Shown: piece after piece, positions 1 to 8,842 of the stretch
Position numbering within the stretch: the first letter of the stretch is position 1
Layout: each line of letters begins with the position of its first letter
Assembly (NCBI GenBank): GCA_965214335.1
Contig: CBDCBO010000012.1
Location: 62,001 to 126,000, forward strand
DNA from: Velthaea sp965214335
GTDB lineage: Bacteria; Vulcanimicrobiota; Vulcanimicrobiia; Vulcanimicrobiales; Vulcanimicrobiaceae
Length of the DNA stretch: 64,000 bases
Direction: 5' to 3'
Notes under the pieces: model-generated
What the model saw: the letters and a program-made list of their open reading frames with translations, nothing else
What the model was told of the DNA's origin: nothing
Databases searched by the model: none
Translations under genes and position numbers: made by a program

Positions 1-219
1 GCTTGCGATACCGGTGGCTGCGATTCCGTGCATGGTATAGCGCAGCACGCAGACGATCTCGGTCGCGAGTACGTTCTGCAAAATTTCGATCGCCTGTTCG
101 ACATCCGCACCATAGCTCTCGGTAATGTTACCGGTTTCCAAATGTTTGCGGGCGCGTTCGCGTAATTCCTTAACATCGGTCAGGAACGGCTGGGTTGGAG
201 GATTCTTCGTTGCGGTCAC
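1..219 (-). CDS. Ferritin-like domain protein, bacterioferritin type (5' part only)
   Basis: The first 73 codons of a gene that runs off the left edge. The readable part contains PFLTDVKELRERARKH, then a GNITESYGAD segment, then the start of a ferritin helix with ATEIVCVLRY. This is the pattern of soluble ferritin-like proteins often annotated as bacterioferritin, which bind iron or handle oxidative stress in the cytoplasm. The GTG start at 219 is chosen because it overlaps the stop of the upstream DUF429 gene as GTGA, implying translational coupling. The diiron ligands lie mostly beyond the edge, so ferroxidase activity cannot be judged. Confidence 0.75.
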   Translation of the reverse strand, partial: MTATKNPPTQPFLTDVKELRERARKHLETGNITESYGADVEQAIEILQNVLATEIVCVLRYTMHGIAATGIAS

Positions 220-962
220 GGGCGCAGGTTACCCGGCTCCGGTACGCCCCAAACCCGATCCGGAACCACGATATAGCCGGTCTGCAAGTCGCCAAAGACG
301 CGCACGTGCGGCGCCGCAAGACCCCAACGCCAAACGAATGCTGCGATATACGCACAACTTACGGCATCGAGCTTATCATCCCACTGTTTGTAGCCGCGCG
401 TGCCGACGGCGGTGGGAAGCCGGTCGTCTACGTGCAATGGCGGATCGGCCGCTGCGAGCGTTGCGAGTGCGGCCCGATAGCGCGACCATTCGGCCAGCAC
501 GGCCGGCCACGGCCGGGCTTTTTTCTTAAACGCGAAGATACGGTCCAAACCGAAGAGCCGAACATGCGCCGGATGCGGAAATACTTCGAGCGCGATCGTG
601 CGCGCGTCGCCCGGCCGCACATCGAGTGCTTCCACGACGCCCTCGGCGCGCAACGCATCGATCAGCCGCCGCGCCCGACCGCCGTCCGGAAAGCGTTGCA
701 GATTCGAGGGGTGCGGTGCGGCATGATAGCGCCGGAACACCGCGCCCAGCGCGCGTTCGCACGGGCGCATGCCGGTCGCATTGCGCACGATTGTCGGCAT
801 GTCGATGCCGATGACGCCGCTGCTGCCGCGGTGTTGCCGAATCCACGCACAGATTGCGGCGTCGTCGAAAACGCCGGCTCGCACGTCAAGCAGCCGCCCG
901 GTGCGATCGATTGCCGCGAGACCCGATGCATTGCGCGCCGACCACGCAAGATCGAGGCCCAA
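216..962 (-). CDS. DUF429 domain protein
   Basis: About 248 residues starting FLGLDLAWS, the usual opening of DUF429 proteins, which have an RNase H-like fold and are often annotated as predicted nucleases of unknown role. Other family-like features are GVIGIDMP near residue 60, ALEVFPHPA near 145 and KLDAVSCAYIAAF near 205. The open frame continues upstream through a tRNA-Ser gene, so the start must lie after the tRNA. TTG at 962 is the only plausible start there, although no strong ribosome-binding site precedes it. The stop overlaps the next gene's GTG by 4 bases. No biochemical function is assigned. Confidence 0.75.
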   Translation of the reverse strand: MGLDLAWSARNASGLAAIDRTGRLLDVRAGVFDDAAICAWIRQHRGSSGVIGIDMPTIVRNATGMRPCERALGAVFRRYHAAPHPSNLQRFPDGGRARRLIDALRAEGVVEALDVRPGDARTIALEVFPHPAHVRLFGLDRIFAFKKKARPWPAVLAEWSRYRAALATLAAADPPLHVDDRLPTAVGTRGYKQWDDKLDAVSCAYIAAFVWRWGLAAPHVRVFGDLQTGYIVVPDRVWGVPEPGNLRP

Positions 963-987
963 AAAGCACGGCCGTGACGCTTCGCAT

Positions 988-1072
988 CGGAGAGGGGGAG
1001 ATTCGAACTCCCGATACCTTGCGGTATGCTCGCTTTCCAAGCGAGTGCATTCGACCACTCTGCCACCTCTCC
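988..1072 (-). tRNA. tRNA-Ser(GGA)
   Basis: The minus strand folds as a class II tRNA. The acceptor is GGAGAGG/CCTCTCC, the anticodon loop is in CTTGGAAAG (anticodon GGA), the long variable arm includes TACCGCAAGGTA, and the T loop is TTCGAAT. The discriminator is G, as usual for tRNA-Ser. CCA is not encoded. Confidence 0.95.
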
Positions 1073-1159
1073 GCGGCCGCGAGCCCCATTCGCGCAAACC
1101 GACTGGCTTTCCGTTGACGCCTTGCAAAGCCCGGTCGGCCGGACGTCGAAACACGCGGC

Positions 1160-3355
1160 ATGCTCGTACCAATTGTCGCAGCGATCGTGCTGGCAATCCT
1201 CACTGTCGACGTTCGGGTGGTTGATGAAGGTGGGCAACCCGTTGCCGGCGCGTTCGTTCTGTTCCGTTCCGCGGCCGGTTCCGAAATTACCCGGATAACG
1301 AACGCCGGCGGACATGCGGCGCCACCGCCGACGTTCGACGCCGTTTCGGTAACGGTCCGCGCGCGCGGTTATGGCGTTGCCGCCGCGAGCGTAACGGCCG
1401 GCACATCCGCTGTGGTGTTGCACGCGAACGCGCCGGCGGTGATCGGCAAAGTGTCGGTCGCAACCGGATCGGCGCGCAACCTGCACCGGCTCGCGGTTCC
1501 CGCCGCGACGCTCGACCGCGTGGTAACGGAATCGACCCCGGCGTACACGACGGACGCGCTGCTGCGGGCGTTACCGGGATTCGACTTCGTACGCAGCAAC
1601 AGCGCGTTCACAAATTACGGTAATTTGCGCGTTTCGTTTTCCGGAGCCGGCGAAGACCGCGGGCTCGTCCTCGCCGATGACGTCCCGGCGCAGGACGGTT
1701 TCGGCGGTCAAGTCGATTGGCTCGCGTATCCGCCGTCAACACTGAGTTCCGTCGAACTCTTGCGCGGACCGGGTGCCGCTCTGTACGGCGCCAACGCCAT
1801 CGGCGGCGTGCTGCAACTGCGCGGCGTCGATCCGGGCAGCGATTGGCGCGCCGCGCCGACCGGCGCGCTCGAGCTGCAAGACGGGACGCCGCATCGGACC
1901 AATGCCGATGTCAGCTACCGTTTTACGTTGGCGCCGCACGTGACGGCGGCCGTCGCGACGCAAACGGGCCACCAAGCCTATTACGACTTTACGCCCGGCT
2001 ATCAAAGTCCGGTCGATCGCGAAGCGACGGCATCGAGCACCTCGACGCGCGCCCAGGTGCGCTACGCCTTGGGTGCGTCCACCATCGACGTGGGCGGACT
2101 TTTCGCGGGCGATGCGCAGTTCGAGGGCCGGCCGAGCTATACGTTCGCGCGCGGCCTCACGCAAGGCGATGTCCACTTCACCACCTCGACGCTCGACACA
2201 ACCTTCGGCATCGTTGCCTACGACCGGGCGACGTCGATCATCAACACGAACGACCAAGCTCCGACCAAACCCGGTGCCCTGCGCTACGTCCAAACGATCC
2301 CGACGCGTGAAGGCGGCGTTGCCGCAAGCTGGTTTCTGACCCGGCCCGACAACGAGCTCGCCATTCGGGCCGACGAGCGATTGGTCTACGGCGACAGCAC
2401 GCAGACCGGTCCGACGGGCGCCTTTCAATCGTCCGGAACGGGCCGTCAGCAATACGCCGGCCTGGCCGTCGAAGACACCTACGAACGCGGCCGGTTTCAG
2501 GTGATCGGCGGCCTGCGTGGCGACCTTGTTACGTTTACGGATGGCGTGCTCACCTCAGGCGCCGGCCCGACGACCGCACCGTCGCGCGACGATCGGGTGC
2601 TCTCGCCGCGGCTGGCGGGACGTTTCGACCTCACGCGAAGCGTCGCGCTGCGGGCGTCGACGGGCGGCGGCTTCCGCGAGCCGTTCCTCAACGAGCTTTT
2701 GCGCGGTTACCGCATCGGCAGCGAGTCGTACGATCCGAACCCGAACCTAACACCCGAGCGCAGTGCGAATTACGGCTTCGGCGCCGATGCGTTACTGGGC
2801 ACCGGCCGGATCTCGCTCGACTTCACGACGACCAAAGTTCGCAACGCGATCGAGTTTGTAACGACCGCGCCCGCGATCCAAACGCGCAGTAACGTCGCGC
2901 GCACGCAGACCGACGGTGCAACCCTGACCTATACGGCGCAGCTGGCGCACTGTACCCGTTTGCGCGCCTACGGCACGTCGCAATACGCGCGCATCATCAG
3001 TGGTCCAGCCGGCGATATCGCGCATCGGCTGCAATACGTACCGTCGCGCTCCGCCGATATCGGCGTCGATTCGGGCAGCGGCGCGCTCCGCTACGGCGCC
3101 GACATCGGCTACGCCGGACTAACGTACGCCGACGACCTCAACCTGCAAATTTTGCCGGCGGCGCTCATCGTCGGCGCGCACCTGACGCGACCGCTTGGCG
3201 CCGGCGCGGCGCTGACGTTGGAAGGCTCGAACCTCAACGGCGCACATTATTATTCGAGCATCGATCGCTATGGGCCGCCGCCGAGCATCGACCTGCGCGT
3301 GCGCTTTGGCTTAGGACCGCAGCCGGCGAATGCGTTACGCCCGGCGTGCCCCTGA
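1160..3355 (+). CDS. TonB-dependent outer membrane receptor
   Basis: 731 residues. After a short hydrophobic N-terminus comes a carboxypeptidase-regulatory-like beta domain (DVRVVDEGGQPVAGAFVLF, to about residue 95). A plug domain follows (ALLRALPGFDFVR; SSVELLRGPGAALYGANAIGG near 195-220), then a beta-barrel to the C-terminus with repeated alternating aromatic/hydrophobic strands and NLTPERSANYGFG near 540. Such receptors use TonB energy to import siderophores, vitamins or glycans across the outer membrane. The ligand cannot be read from sequence. The last strand ends RFGLG and is followed by a short tail rather than the usual terminal aromatic. No tonB/exbBD genes are nearby. The start is uncertain because no strong ribosome-binding site precedes it. 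Confidence 0.85.
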   Translation: MLVPIVAAIVLAILTVDVRVVDEGGQPVAGAFVLFRSAAGSEITRITNAGGHAAPPPTFDAVSVTVRARGYGVAAASVTAGTSAVVLHANAPAVIGKVSVATGSARNLHRLAVPAATLDRVVTESTPAYTTDALLRALPGFDFVRSNSAFTNYGNLRVSFSGAGEDRGLVLADDVPAQDGFGGQVDWLAYPPSTLSSVELLRGPGAALYGANAIGGVLQLRGVDPGSDWRAAPTGALELQDGTPHRTNADVSYRFTLAPHVTAAVATQTGHQAYYDFTPGYQSPVDREATASSTSTRAQVRYALGASTIDVGGLFAGDAQFEGRPSYTFARGLTQGDVHFTTSTLDTTFGIVAYDRATSIINTNDQAPTKPGALRYVQTIPTREGGVAASWFLTRPDNELAIRADERLVYGDSTQTGPTGAFQSSGTGRQQYAGLAVEDTYERGRFQVIGGLRGDLVTFTDGVLTSGAGPTTAPSRDDRVLSPRLAGRFDLTRSVALRASTGGGFREPFLNELLRGYRIGSESYDPNPNLTPERSANYGFGADALLGTGRISLDFTTTKVRNAIEFVTTAPAIQTRSNVARTQTDGATLTYTAQLAHCTRLRAYGTSQYARIISGPAGDIAHRLQYVPSRSADIGVDSGSGALRYGADIGYAGLTYADDLNLQILPAALIVGAHLTRPLGAGAALTLEGSNLNGAHYYSSIDRYGPPPSIDLRVRFGLGPQPANALRPACP

Positions 3356-3391
3356 TGCGTATAGTGCGGATCGGCCGGGTATATCCCAGCG

Positions 3392-3628
3392 ATGACTGCA
3401 AAGAAAACGTTCAAGCCCGGCGACCACGTCGAATGGAAGTCGAGTCAAGGAACCATCGAGGGAACGGTCGAGAAAAAGCTGACGAAAGCAACCGATATCA
3501 AAGGTCATCATGTGGCCGCATCGCCGGAGAATCCCGAATATCTCGTTGAGAGCGATAAAACCGGCGCGACGGCCGCACATAAGCCCGAATCGCTCGAGCG
3601 CAAGAAAGCTCGACGGCGTTCGTCATGA
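3392..3628 (+). CDS. DUF2945 (hypervirulence-associated, Tudor-like) small protein
   Basis: 78 residues. KPGDHVEWKSSQGTIEGTVEK followed by PEYLVESDKTGATAAHKPESL matches the compact SH3/Tudor-like DUF2945 family, found in many soil bacteria and in fungi. The function is unknown and the charged surface suggests nucleic-acid or protein binding. Its stop overlaps the start of the next gene by 4 bases, so the two are probably co-translated. Confidence 0.8.
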   Translation: MTAKKTFKPGDHVEWKSSQGTIEGTVEKKLTKATDIKGHHVAASPENPEYLVESDKTGATAAHKPESLERKKARRRSS

Positions 3629-4119
3629 TTCTGCGCAGCGATACGTTCCTCGATGGTGGAACGATCCCCAATAGCGCCGTCTTCAGCGGGATGGGATTGT
3701 CGGGCGATAATCAATCGCCGCACCTTGTTTGGAGCGACGTTCCGGCCGGCGCGAAGAGTTTCGCCGTCGTCGTTCACGACCCCGATGCGCCGACTTCGGG
3801 CGGCTTCTATCACTGGGTCATGTTCAATATTCCGGGTGATACACACGAACTCGAAGCGGGCGCCGGCACCAAACGCATCGAGGCATTCGTGCACGGCGAA
3901 GTGCTCGGGCATATCGACTTCGGCGTTGCGCACTACGGCGGCCCATGCCCACCGCCGGGCCCGGCCCATCACTATCACTTCACCGTGTATGCACTCGACG
4001 TCCCGAAATTGCCGCTGGGCGCCGCGACGACCGGCGCGCTCCTCGAATTTCAGATGGCGGAGCACACCCTCGCGAAAGCGACCCTGACCGGTTTGTACGC
4101 GCGTCCGGCCGGCGCGTAA
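3625..4119 (+). CDS. YbhB/YbcL family PEBP-like protein
   Basis: 164 residues of the bacterial Raf-kinase-inhibitor-like (PEBP) fold. Visible motifs are SPHLVWSDVPAGAKSFAVVV, HDPDAPTSGGFYHWVMFNIP (the DPDAP and HW signatures), and GPCPPPGPAHHYHFTVYALD, which is the conserved GPCPP.G.HHY segment. The family binds phosphate- or phospholipid-like ligands. The physiological role in bacteria is mostly undefined. It starts inside the end of the DUF2945 gene. Confidence 0.9.
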   Translation: MILRSDTFLDGGTIPNSAVFSGMGLSGDNQSPHLVWSDVPAGAKSFAVVVHDPDAPTSGGFYHWVMFNIPGDTHELEAGAGTKRIEAFVHGEVLGHIDFGVAHYGGPCPPPGPAHHYHFTVYALDVPKLPLGAATTGALLEFQMAEHTLAKATLTGLYARPAGA

Positions 4120-4130
4120 TTCGCCCCGCG

Positions 4131-5246
4131 TTAGGAAGCGGCGTCGCGCGCTGCAATGCGCGCGATCGCCCATTCCTCGAGGGTCGGCACGACGATGATT
4201 CGAACCGGCCCGCCGCCGGCAGCGATGTCGCGATCGGGGCCGCTCGCAGCGTTCGCCTGCGGGTCGAGGCTCACTCCTAGGAACGCTAATCCGGTGCAGG
4301 CGCGCCGCCGCACCTCGACCGAATTCTCACCGACCGGGCCGGTAAATGCCAAAACATCGACGCCGCCGAGAACGGCGGCGAGTGCCCCGATGTGCCATTT
4401 GAGCCGATGGATGTAAAACGCCATGGCCCGCTCGGCCCGTTCGTTGCCCGCGTCGAGCGCCGCGATGACCTCGCGGGTGTCGGCCGAAACACCGGAGAGG
4501 CCCAGCAGGCCCGACTCTTTATACAGTCCGTCGCTAACGGCTTCGCGGCTGAGCCCGTCCGTGCCGAGCAGCGTTAAGATAATGCCCGGATCGATGCTAC
4601 CGGACCGCTCGCCCATGACCAGACCTTCGAGCGGCGTCATACCCATCGTCGTTTCGACCAACCGCGAACCGATGAAGGCCGAACCGGACGCCCCATTTCC
4701 GAGGTGCAGCGAGATCGTTCGGCGCGTTTCGCTAGGCCCAAGTTTGGCCGCGAGCCGGTTGATCACGTCACGTTGACTGATGCCGTGAAAGCCGTAGCGG
4801 CGAATGCCGTACCGTTCGCGCCAAGCGAGCGGCAACGCATACGTCGTGGCGGTTTCGGGCGCGTCCGGGCCGAGCGCCGTATCGAAGACGGCAACTTGCG
4901 CGATCGCATCGCCGAAGCGCTTACGGGCCGCCGCAATGCCTTCGAGGGCCAGTGGATTGTGCGCGCTCGCCAGTGGAATCGCTGATTCGATCGACTGCAG
5001 CACCGCGTCGTCGATTCGCGCGCTGATGCGGCCGGCCAGCGCCGGCCCGGGATGCACGACGCGGTGGCCGATCGCGTCCGGCGGAGCGCCGGTGTAGCGC
5101 GCGAGCAGATCGCCGAAATCTTCGCTGCCCGCTTCGACCGCCGCTTCCCACAGCGGCGGCGGCGGATCGAGCGGCGCCTCCGCGGCAACCTCGAACAGCA
5201 GCGCTTTGTGACTTCGCGATCCGGCATTGAGCGTTAGCACACGCAT
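4131..5246 (-). CDS. ackA: Acetate kinase (acetate/propionate kinase family)
   Basis: 371 residues, a little shorter than the usual 400. It interconverts acetyl phosphate + ADP and acetate + ATP in the cytoplasm. Visible family motifs are LTLNAGSRSHK at the N-terminus, GHRVVH (substrate Arg) near 60, VFDTALG (catalytic Asp) near 120, YGFHGISQ near 150, SLHLGNGAS near 180, GERSGSIDPG near 210 and TLEEWAIAR near the C-terminus. In the usual FHGTSH signature the first His is kept but the second is Gln here, and the usual SGDIDP Asp is Ser. These changes recur in divergent members and do not remove known catalytic residues. No phosphotransacetylase or phosphoketolase gene is next to it. Confidence 0.9.
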   Translation of the reverse strand: MRVLTLNAGSRSHKALLFEVAAEAPLDPPPPLWEAAVEAGSEDFGDLLARYTGAPPDAIGHRVVHPGPALAGRISARIDDAVLQSIESAIPLASAHNPLALEGIAAARKRFGDAIAQVAVFDTALGPDAPETATTYALPLAWRERYGIRRYGFHGISQRDVINRLAAKLGPSETRRTISLHLGNGASGSAFIGSRLVETTMGMTPLEGLVMGERSGSIDPGIILTLLGTDGLSREAVSDGLYKESGLLGLSGVSADTREVIAALDAGNERAERAMAFYIHRLKWHIGALAAVLGGVDVLAFTGPVGENSVEVRRRACTGLAFLGVSLDPQANAASGPDRDIAAGGGPVRIIVVPTLEEWAIARIAARDAAS

Positions 5247-5296
5247 GCTGCGCTTGTTCCCGCATTACCGGCCCCGCTTCCGGCGAAGCCGAGCGT

Positions 5297-5881
5297 TTAG
5301 AGGCTATCCATGAAGCGATACTCGCTGAACGTTTCGCGCGCATCAACGTTGAGCCAGAACATCGGTCCGCTGCCGGCTACTTTAACGTGAAAGTCGGCCG
5401 GGACGACATGGCCGGCAGCTTGCGTGAAATGTTCGGCCAGCCGCGCCGTCACGTACCGTTCGTCGTTGGCGCCGGTCACCGCGAGCGGCTCATGGCTGGC
5501 GGGATCGACATACAGCGTGCCAAAGTCCGTGTCGTCCGAACGATCGGCCGACTTCTCGCGACAGACCGGCCGCAACGCGATGGCTTCCGCCGGCCGCGCT
5601 TCGAACGTCGTGAGCGTCGCACCGGTTGGCGCGTAACAGGCCGGCATAAAGGGACCGTGCCGCAGCACGTCGCCGTCGTAGGAGCGGCCGGTCGAAATCT
5701 GCATTTTTGGCTTGCGGCCGGCCACGATCTGGCCGTCGCTCAGCCGGACGACGATCTTAGTCGTATCGTGCATGCGTAATGCGTCAAATCCGGACACGGA
5801 ATCGACGACGTACGAAACGTACGCCGGCAAGGGCGAACTCAAGAGGCGCGAAGCGGTTTGGTAGTCGGCGGCGGCATCCAC
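5297..5881 (-). CDS. Unknown protein, paralogue of the protein at 28369-29172
   Basis: 194 residues of an unrecognised family. GTG at 5881 is chosen as start because AAGGAG stands 7 bases before it (5889-5894), although the frame is open upstream. The protein begins DAAADYQTASRLL and continues with LPAYVSYVVDSVSGFDALRM, a basic middle region, DTDFGTLYVDPASHEPLAVT and a beta-rich C-terminus. Order and spacing of these blocks match the unknown protein at 28369-29172 (PPYLAYHTLADV, SDFYIHDVFVDTATNLPTRV). No signal peptide is evident with this start. It lies 55 bases after the DmpA-type peptidase gene and probably shares its transcript. Confidence 0.65.
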   Translation of the reverse strand: MDAAADYQTASRLLSSPLPAYVSYVVDSVSGFDALRMHDTTKIVVRLSDGQIVAGRKPKMQISTGRSYDGDVLRHGPFMPACYAPTGATLTTFEARPAEAIALRPVCREKSADRSDDTDFGTLYVDPASHEPLAVTGANDERYVTARLAEHFTQAAGHVVPADFHVKVAGSGPMFWLNVDARETFSEYRFMDSL

Positions 5882-5936
5882 GGGCGTGCTCCTTGCGCGC
5901 ATGTACGAAGCCGCCGGTCGAATGTTTCAGCGGCGC

Positions 5937-7076
5937 CTAGCGCAGCACCGCACTCGGCGGTAACAGCGGCGCGACCCGGGCAAACGGCAGACCGTACAGG
6001 GTTATCCCGTACTGCCCGGTCACCGTCGTGGCGCTAAAGAGCGCGTCGTAGATCGCGGCTTGCGTCGCATCGACGGTCGCACCGAACAACGTATCGATGC
6101 GGTCTTCATCGGTTTCCAGTGCGGGCCCGGCCACGCCGCCGGCGCGCGGATAGGTGTGGGTCGTACTGAGCGCAATGAGGAGATCACCGCTCGACACGTG
6201 CGAGGTCGCGCCGACTCGGGCCAAGCCCAGCGCCGCGCGTTTCGCTAGGTCGCGCAGGCGCAGCGCATCGAGCGGCGCATTCGTCGCGACGATGATGATG
6301 ATGCTGCCGTCGGCTGCCCGGCCGCGAACGGGCGCCGGCAGCAGGGCACTGGGATACACCGGCAAGAGCACGTCGCGCAGCGCCTGACCGACATGCACGC
6401 CGTCGACGAGCAACTCGTCGCGCGAACCCGTATTAACGTTGACGAGGACACCGACGGTGTAGCCGCCCAAGGCGCTGGGCAGCACGCGTGAAGCCGAGCC
6501 GATCCCGCCTTTGAACCCAAAGGCGTGCATCCCGGTACCGGCGCCGACGCTGCCGCGAGCGAAGTTGCCCGGCCGAGCCGCATCGAGCAGCGCGACGACG
6601 TCGTCCGCGTGAACGTGGCGGCCGCGTATATCGTTGATCCCTTGATCGTCGCATTCGGCGACCACCGGCAGCGGCACATCGTCGCGAACGCCGATCATCG
6701 GGTAGCGCCGTTCGAGCCAGCTGACCACGCCATCGTCCGCCCGGCCGATATCGAGCGAATCGGTCAGGACGATCGGCGTTTCGAGAAAACCGGCCTGGTC
6801 GACCCAGTGCGCGCCGGTGAGCTCGCCGTTCCCGTTGAGGTCGTAGGTGGCAGCGGCAACCCGATTGTTCCACGGGTCGGCGTTGGCGATGACGCCGGTG
6901 GCGCCGGTCCGCACGTTCGAACCCTCGATCTTGGTCAGATGCGCGACCCGCACGCCGGGCACGTCGGTAATACCGTCGATTGCTCCGCTGGGCAGCGGAC
7001 CGACGCGCACCGGCGACGCCCCGAGCAAGCAGAAACTCAGCGCAATGGCGAGATAACGGTTCGCGAACATGCGCAA
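5937..7076 (-). CDS. P1 family (S58, DmpA-type) aminopeptidase
   Basis: 379 residues with an N-terminal signal peptide (FANRYLAIALSFCLLGASPV), so probably exported. ITDVPGVRVAHLTKIEG, TGATGVIAN, the Asn-rich DLNGNGELTG and GSVGAGTGMHAFGFKGGIG followed by SASRV are signatures of the DmpA/BapA family. In that family the precursor self-cleaves at a Gly-Ser bond and the new Ser is the N-terminal nucleophile; here the candidate is the Gly-Ser in GGIGSASR near residue 210. Members release N-terminal D- or L-residues or beta-peptides. The substrate is not predictable here. Confidence 0.88.
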   Translation of the reverse strand: MRMFANRYLAIALSFCLLGASPVRVGPLPSGAIDGITDVPGVRVAHLTKIEGSNVRTGATGVIANADPWNNRVAAATYDLNGNGELTGAHWVDQAGFLETPIVLTDSLDIGRADDGVVSWLERRYPMIGVRDDVPLPVVAECDDQGINDIRGRHVHADDVVALLDAARPGNFARGSVGAGTGMHAFGFKGGIGSASRVLPSALGGYTVGVLVNVNTGSRDELLVDGVHVGQALRDVLLPVYPSALLPAPVRGRAADGSIIIIVATNAPLDALRLRDLAKRAALGLARVGATSHVSSGDLLIALSTTHTYPRAGGVAGPALETDEDRIDTLFGATVDATQAAIYDALFSATTVTGQYGITLYGLPFARVAPLLPPSAVLR

Positions 7077-7228
7077 GGCTAGTTGCGAGGCTCCATTCGT
7101 TCCTCTTTACGACCGGGCGAAAATCGGTTGCGGGGTCGACCAAAGCCCTTGACCCCGAGTTCCGGCCGTACTAGCGTGAGCACAATCCGTACCGACGGCG
7201 TACGTGAGCCCGCCACAGGAGCCGCGCC

Positions 7229-8833
7229 ATTCTTACTTTACCGAGTTCGACCGATACGTTCGATGCACAGTTGGCCGCAATCGGCCTGAGCGGCGTTGCT
7301 ACGGTTCATCGTAACGCCAGTCTGCCGGAGCTGTACGAGCACGCGCTGCGGCGCGCCGAGGGTACGCTCGGACGCGACGGTCAACTCGTCGTTGCCACCG
7401 GTAAGCACACGGGCCGCTCGCCGAACGATAAGTTTTTTGTGCGCGAGCCGGGCAGCGAAGGCAACATCGATTGGGGCGCCACGAATAAGCCGATCGACGT
7501 CGCGACGTTCGATGCGTTGTTGTCGCGCGTAACGGAATACCTCGCGGGGAAAGAGGTCTTCTCACTCGATTGCTATGTCGGTGCCGATCCGCGCTACCGG
7601 CTGCCGGTGCGTGTCATCACCGAATACGCCTGGCAAAACGTGTTTGCCCGCGACCTGCTCATCGACAGCGCCGACGGCGTCGAAGCATTCGCACCTGAAT
7701 TCACCGTGCTCGACGCCGCGCTTTTCGATGCCGACCCGCAGCGCGACGGCACGCAATCGTCGACCTTCATCCTGGTGAATTTCGCGCGCAAACTCGTGCT
7801 CATCGGCGGCACGCGCTATGCGGGTGAAATTAAAAAGTCCGTGTTCACTTTAATGAATTATTTAATGCCCTTACGCGATGTGCTATCGATGCACTGCTCG
7901 GCCAACGCCGGCGCCCAGGGCGACGTCGCCATCTTCTTCGGCCTTTCGGGCACCGGCAAGACAACGTTGTCAGCCGACCCGAACCGGCCGCTCATCGGCG
8001 ATGACGAACATGGCTGGTCGAGCGACGGCGTCTTCAACTTCGAGGGCGGCTGTTACGCGAAAGTCATCAAGTTGCGGCAGGAGCAAGAGCCCGAAATTTG
8101 GGCCGCGTCGCACCGCTTCGGGACGATCATTGAAAATGTCGTCGTCGATCCGGTCACGCGCCGACTCGATCTCGACTCCGCCGCGTTGACGGAAAACACG
8201 CGCTCGGCGTATCCCTTATCGGCAATTCCCAATATCGTACCGGGCTCGACGGCCGGCCATCCAAATACGATCGTGATGTTGACGGCCGACGCGTTCGGCG
8301 TGTTGCCGCCAATTTCGCGGCTCACGGTCCCGCAAGCGATGTACCACTTTCTTTCGGGCTATACGGCCAAAACGGCAGGTACCGAAAAGGGGGTTCAGGG
8401 CACCGTGGCCACATTTTCCACGTGCTTCGGCGCACCGTTCATGGTGCATCACCCGACGGTGTACGCAAAATTGCTGGGCGAACGCATCGCCCGGCACGAC
8501 GTCACGTGTTGGCTCGTGAACACCGGCTGGATCGGCGGGCCGCCGGGCGTCGGCAGTCGGATGAAACTTGCGTATACGCGAGCGATGGTAAATGCCGCAA
8601 TCGAAGGCCGGCTCGACGACGTTCCGTTCCGCAGCGAATCGTTTTTCGGATTGTCGACGCCCGAACTCGTACCCGATGTGCCGAGTGCGGTCCTCGACCC
8701 GCGTTCCGCGTGGGCCGACCCGGCCGCGTACGACGAACAAGCCCGCAAACTTGCCGCGTTGTTCTACGAAAACTTCAAACGCTTTAGCGAACACGCCGGA
8801 GCCGACGTGCTAGCTGCTCAAATCACACCGTAG
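7229..8833 (+). CDS. pckA: Phosphoenolpyruvate carboxykinase (ATP), probable AUU start
   Basis: 534 residues if it starts at ATT 7229. It converts oxaloacetate + ATP to PEP + CO2 + ADP, the first committed step of gluconeogenesis. Motifs are GKHTGRSPNDKFFV near 60, the kinase-1a P-loop GLSGTGKTTLSADP near 235, the metal/kinase-2 region GDDEHGWSSDGVFNFEGGCYAK near 260 and LVNTGWIGGPPGVGSRM near 430. The only normal in-frame start is TTG 7271, which has no ribosome-binding site and would remove 14 residues resembling a usual N-terminus (LTLPSSTDTFDAQL). ATT 7229 follows AGGAG (7217-7221) by 7 bases. A stop at 7205 closes the frame upstream. Confidence 0.93.
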   Translation: MLTLPSSTDTFDAQLAAIGLSGVATVHRNASLPELYEHALRRAEGTLGRDGQLVVATGKHTGRSPNDKFFVREPGSEGNIDWGATNKPIDVATFDALLSRVTEYLAGKEVFSLDCYVGADPRYRLPVRVITEYAWQNVFARDLLIDSADGVEAFAPEFTVLDAALFDADPQRDGTQSSTFILVNFARKLVLIGGTRYAGEIKKSVFTLMNYLMPLRDVLSMHCSANAGAQGDVAIFFGLSGTGKTTLSADPNRPLIGDDEHGWSSDGVFNFEGGCYAKVIKLRQEQEPEIWAASHRFGTIIENVVVDPVTRRLDLDSAALTENTRSAYPLSAIPNIVPGSTAGHPNTIVMLTADAFGVLPPISRLTVPQAMYHFLSGYTAKTAGTEKGVQGTVATFSTCFGAPFMVHHPTVYAKLLGERIARHDVTCWLVNTGWIGGPPGVGSRMKLAYTRAMVNAAIEGRLDDVPFRSESFFGLSTPELVPDVPSAVLDPRSAWADPAAYDEQARKLAALFYENFKRFSEHAGADVLAAQITP

Positions 8834-8842
8834 CGACCGCAA

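Noticed and set aside
195..977. 260-codon open frame on the plus strand
   Set aside because: It is antisense to the DUF429 and ferritin-like genes, and its translation is Arg-rich with no family features. High G+C makes such shadow frames common here.
662..1486. 274-codon minus-strand frame running through the tRNA-Ser and the TonB gene start
   Set aside because: It crosses a certain tRNA gene and is antisense to the TonB receptor. No recognisable motif is present.
1736..2452. 238-codon minus-strand frame inside the TonB receptor
   Set aside because: Antisense shadow of a gene with clear domain motifs.
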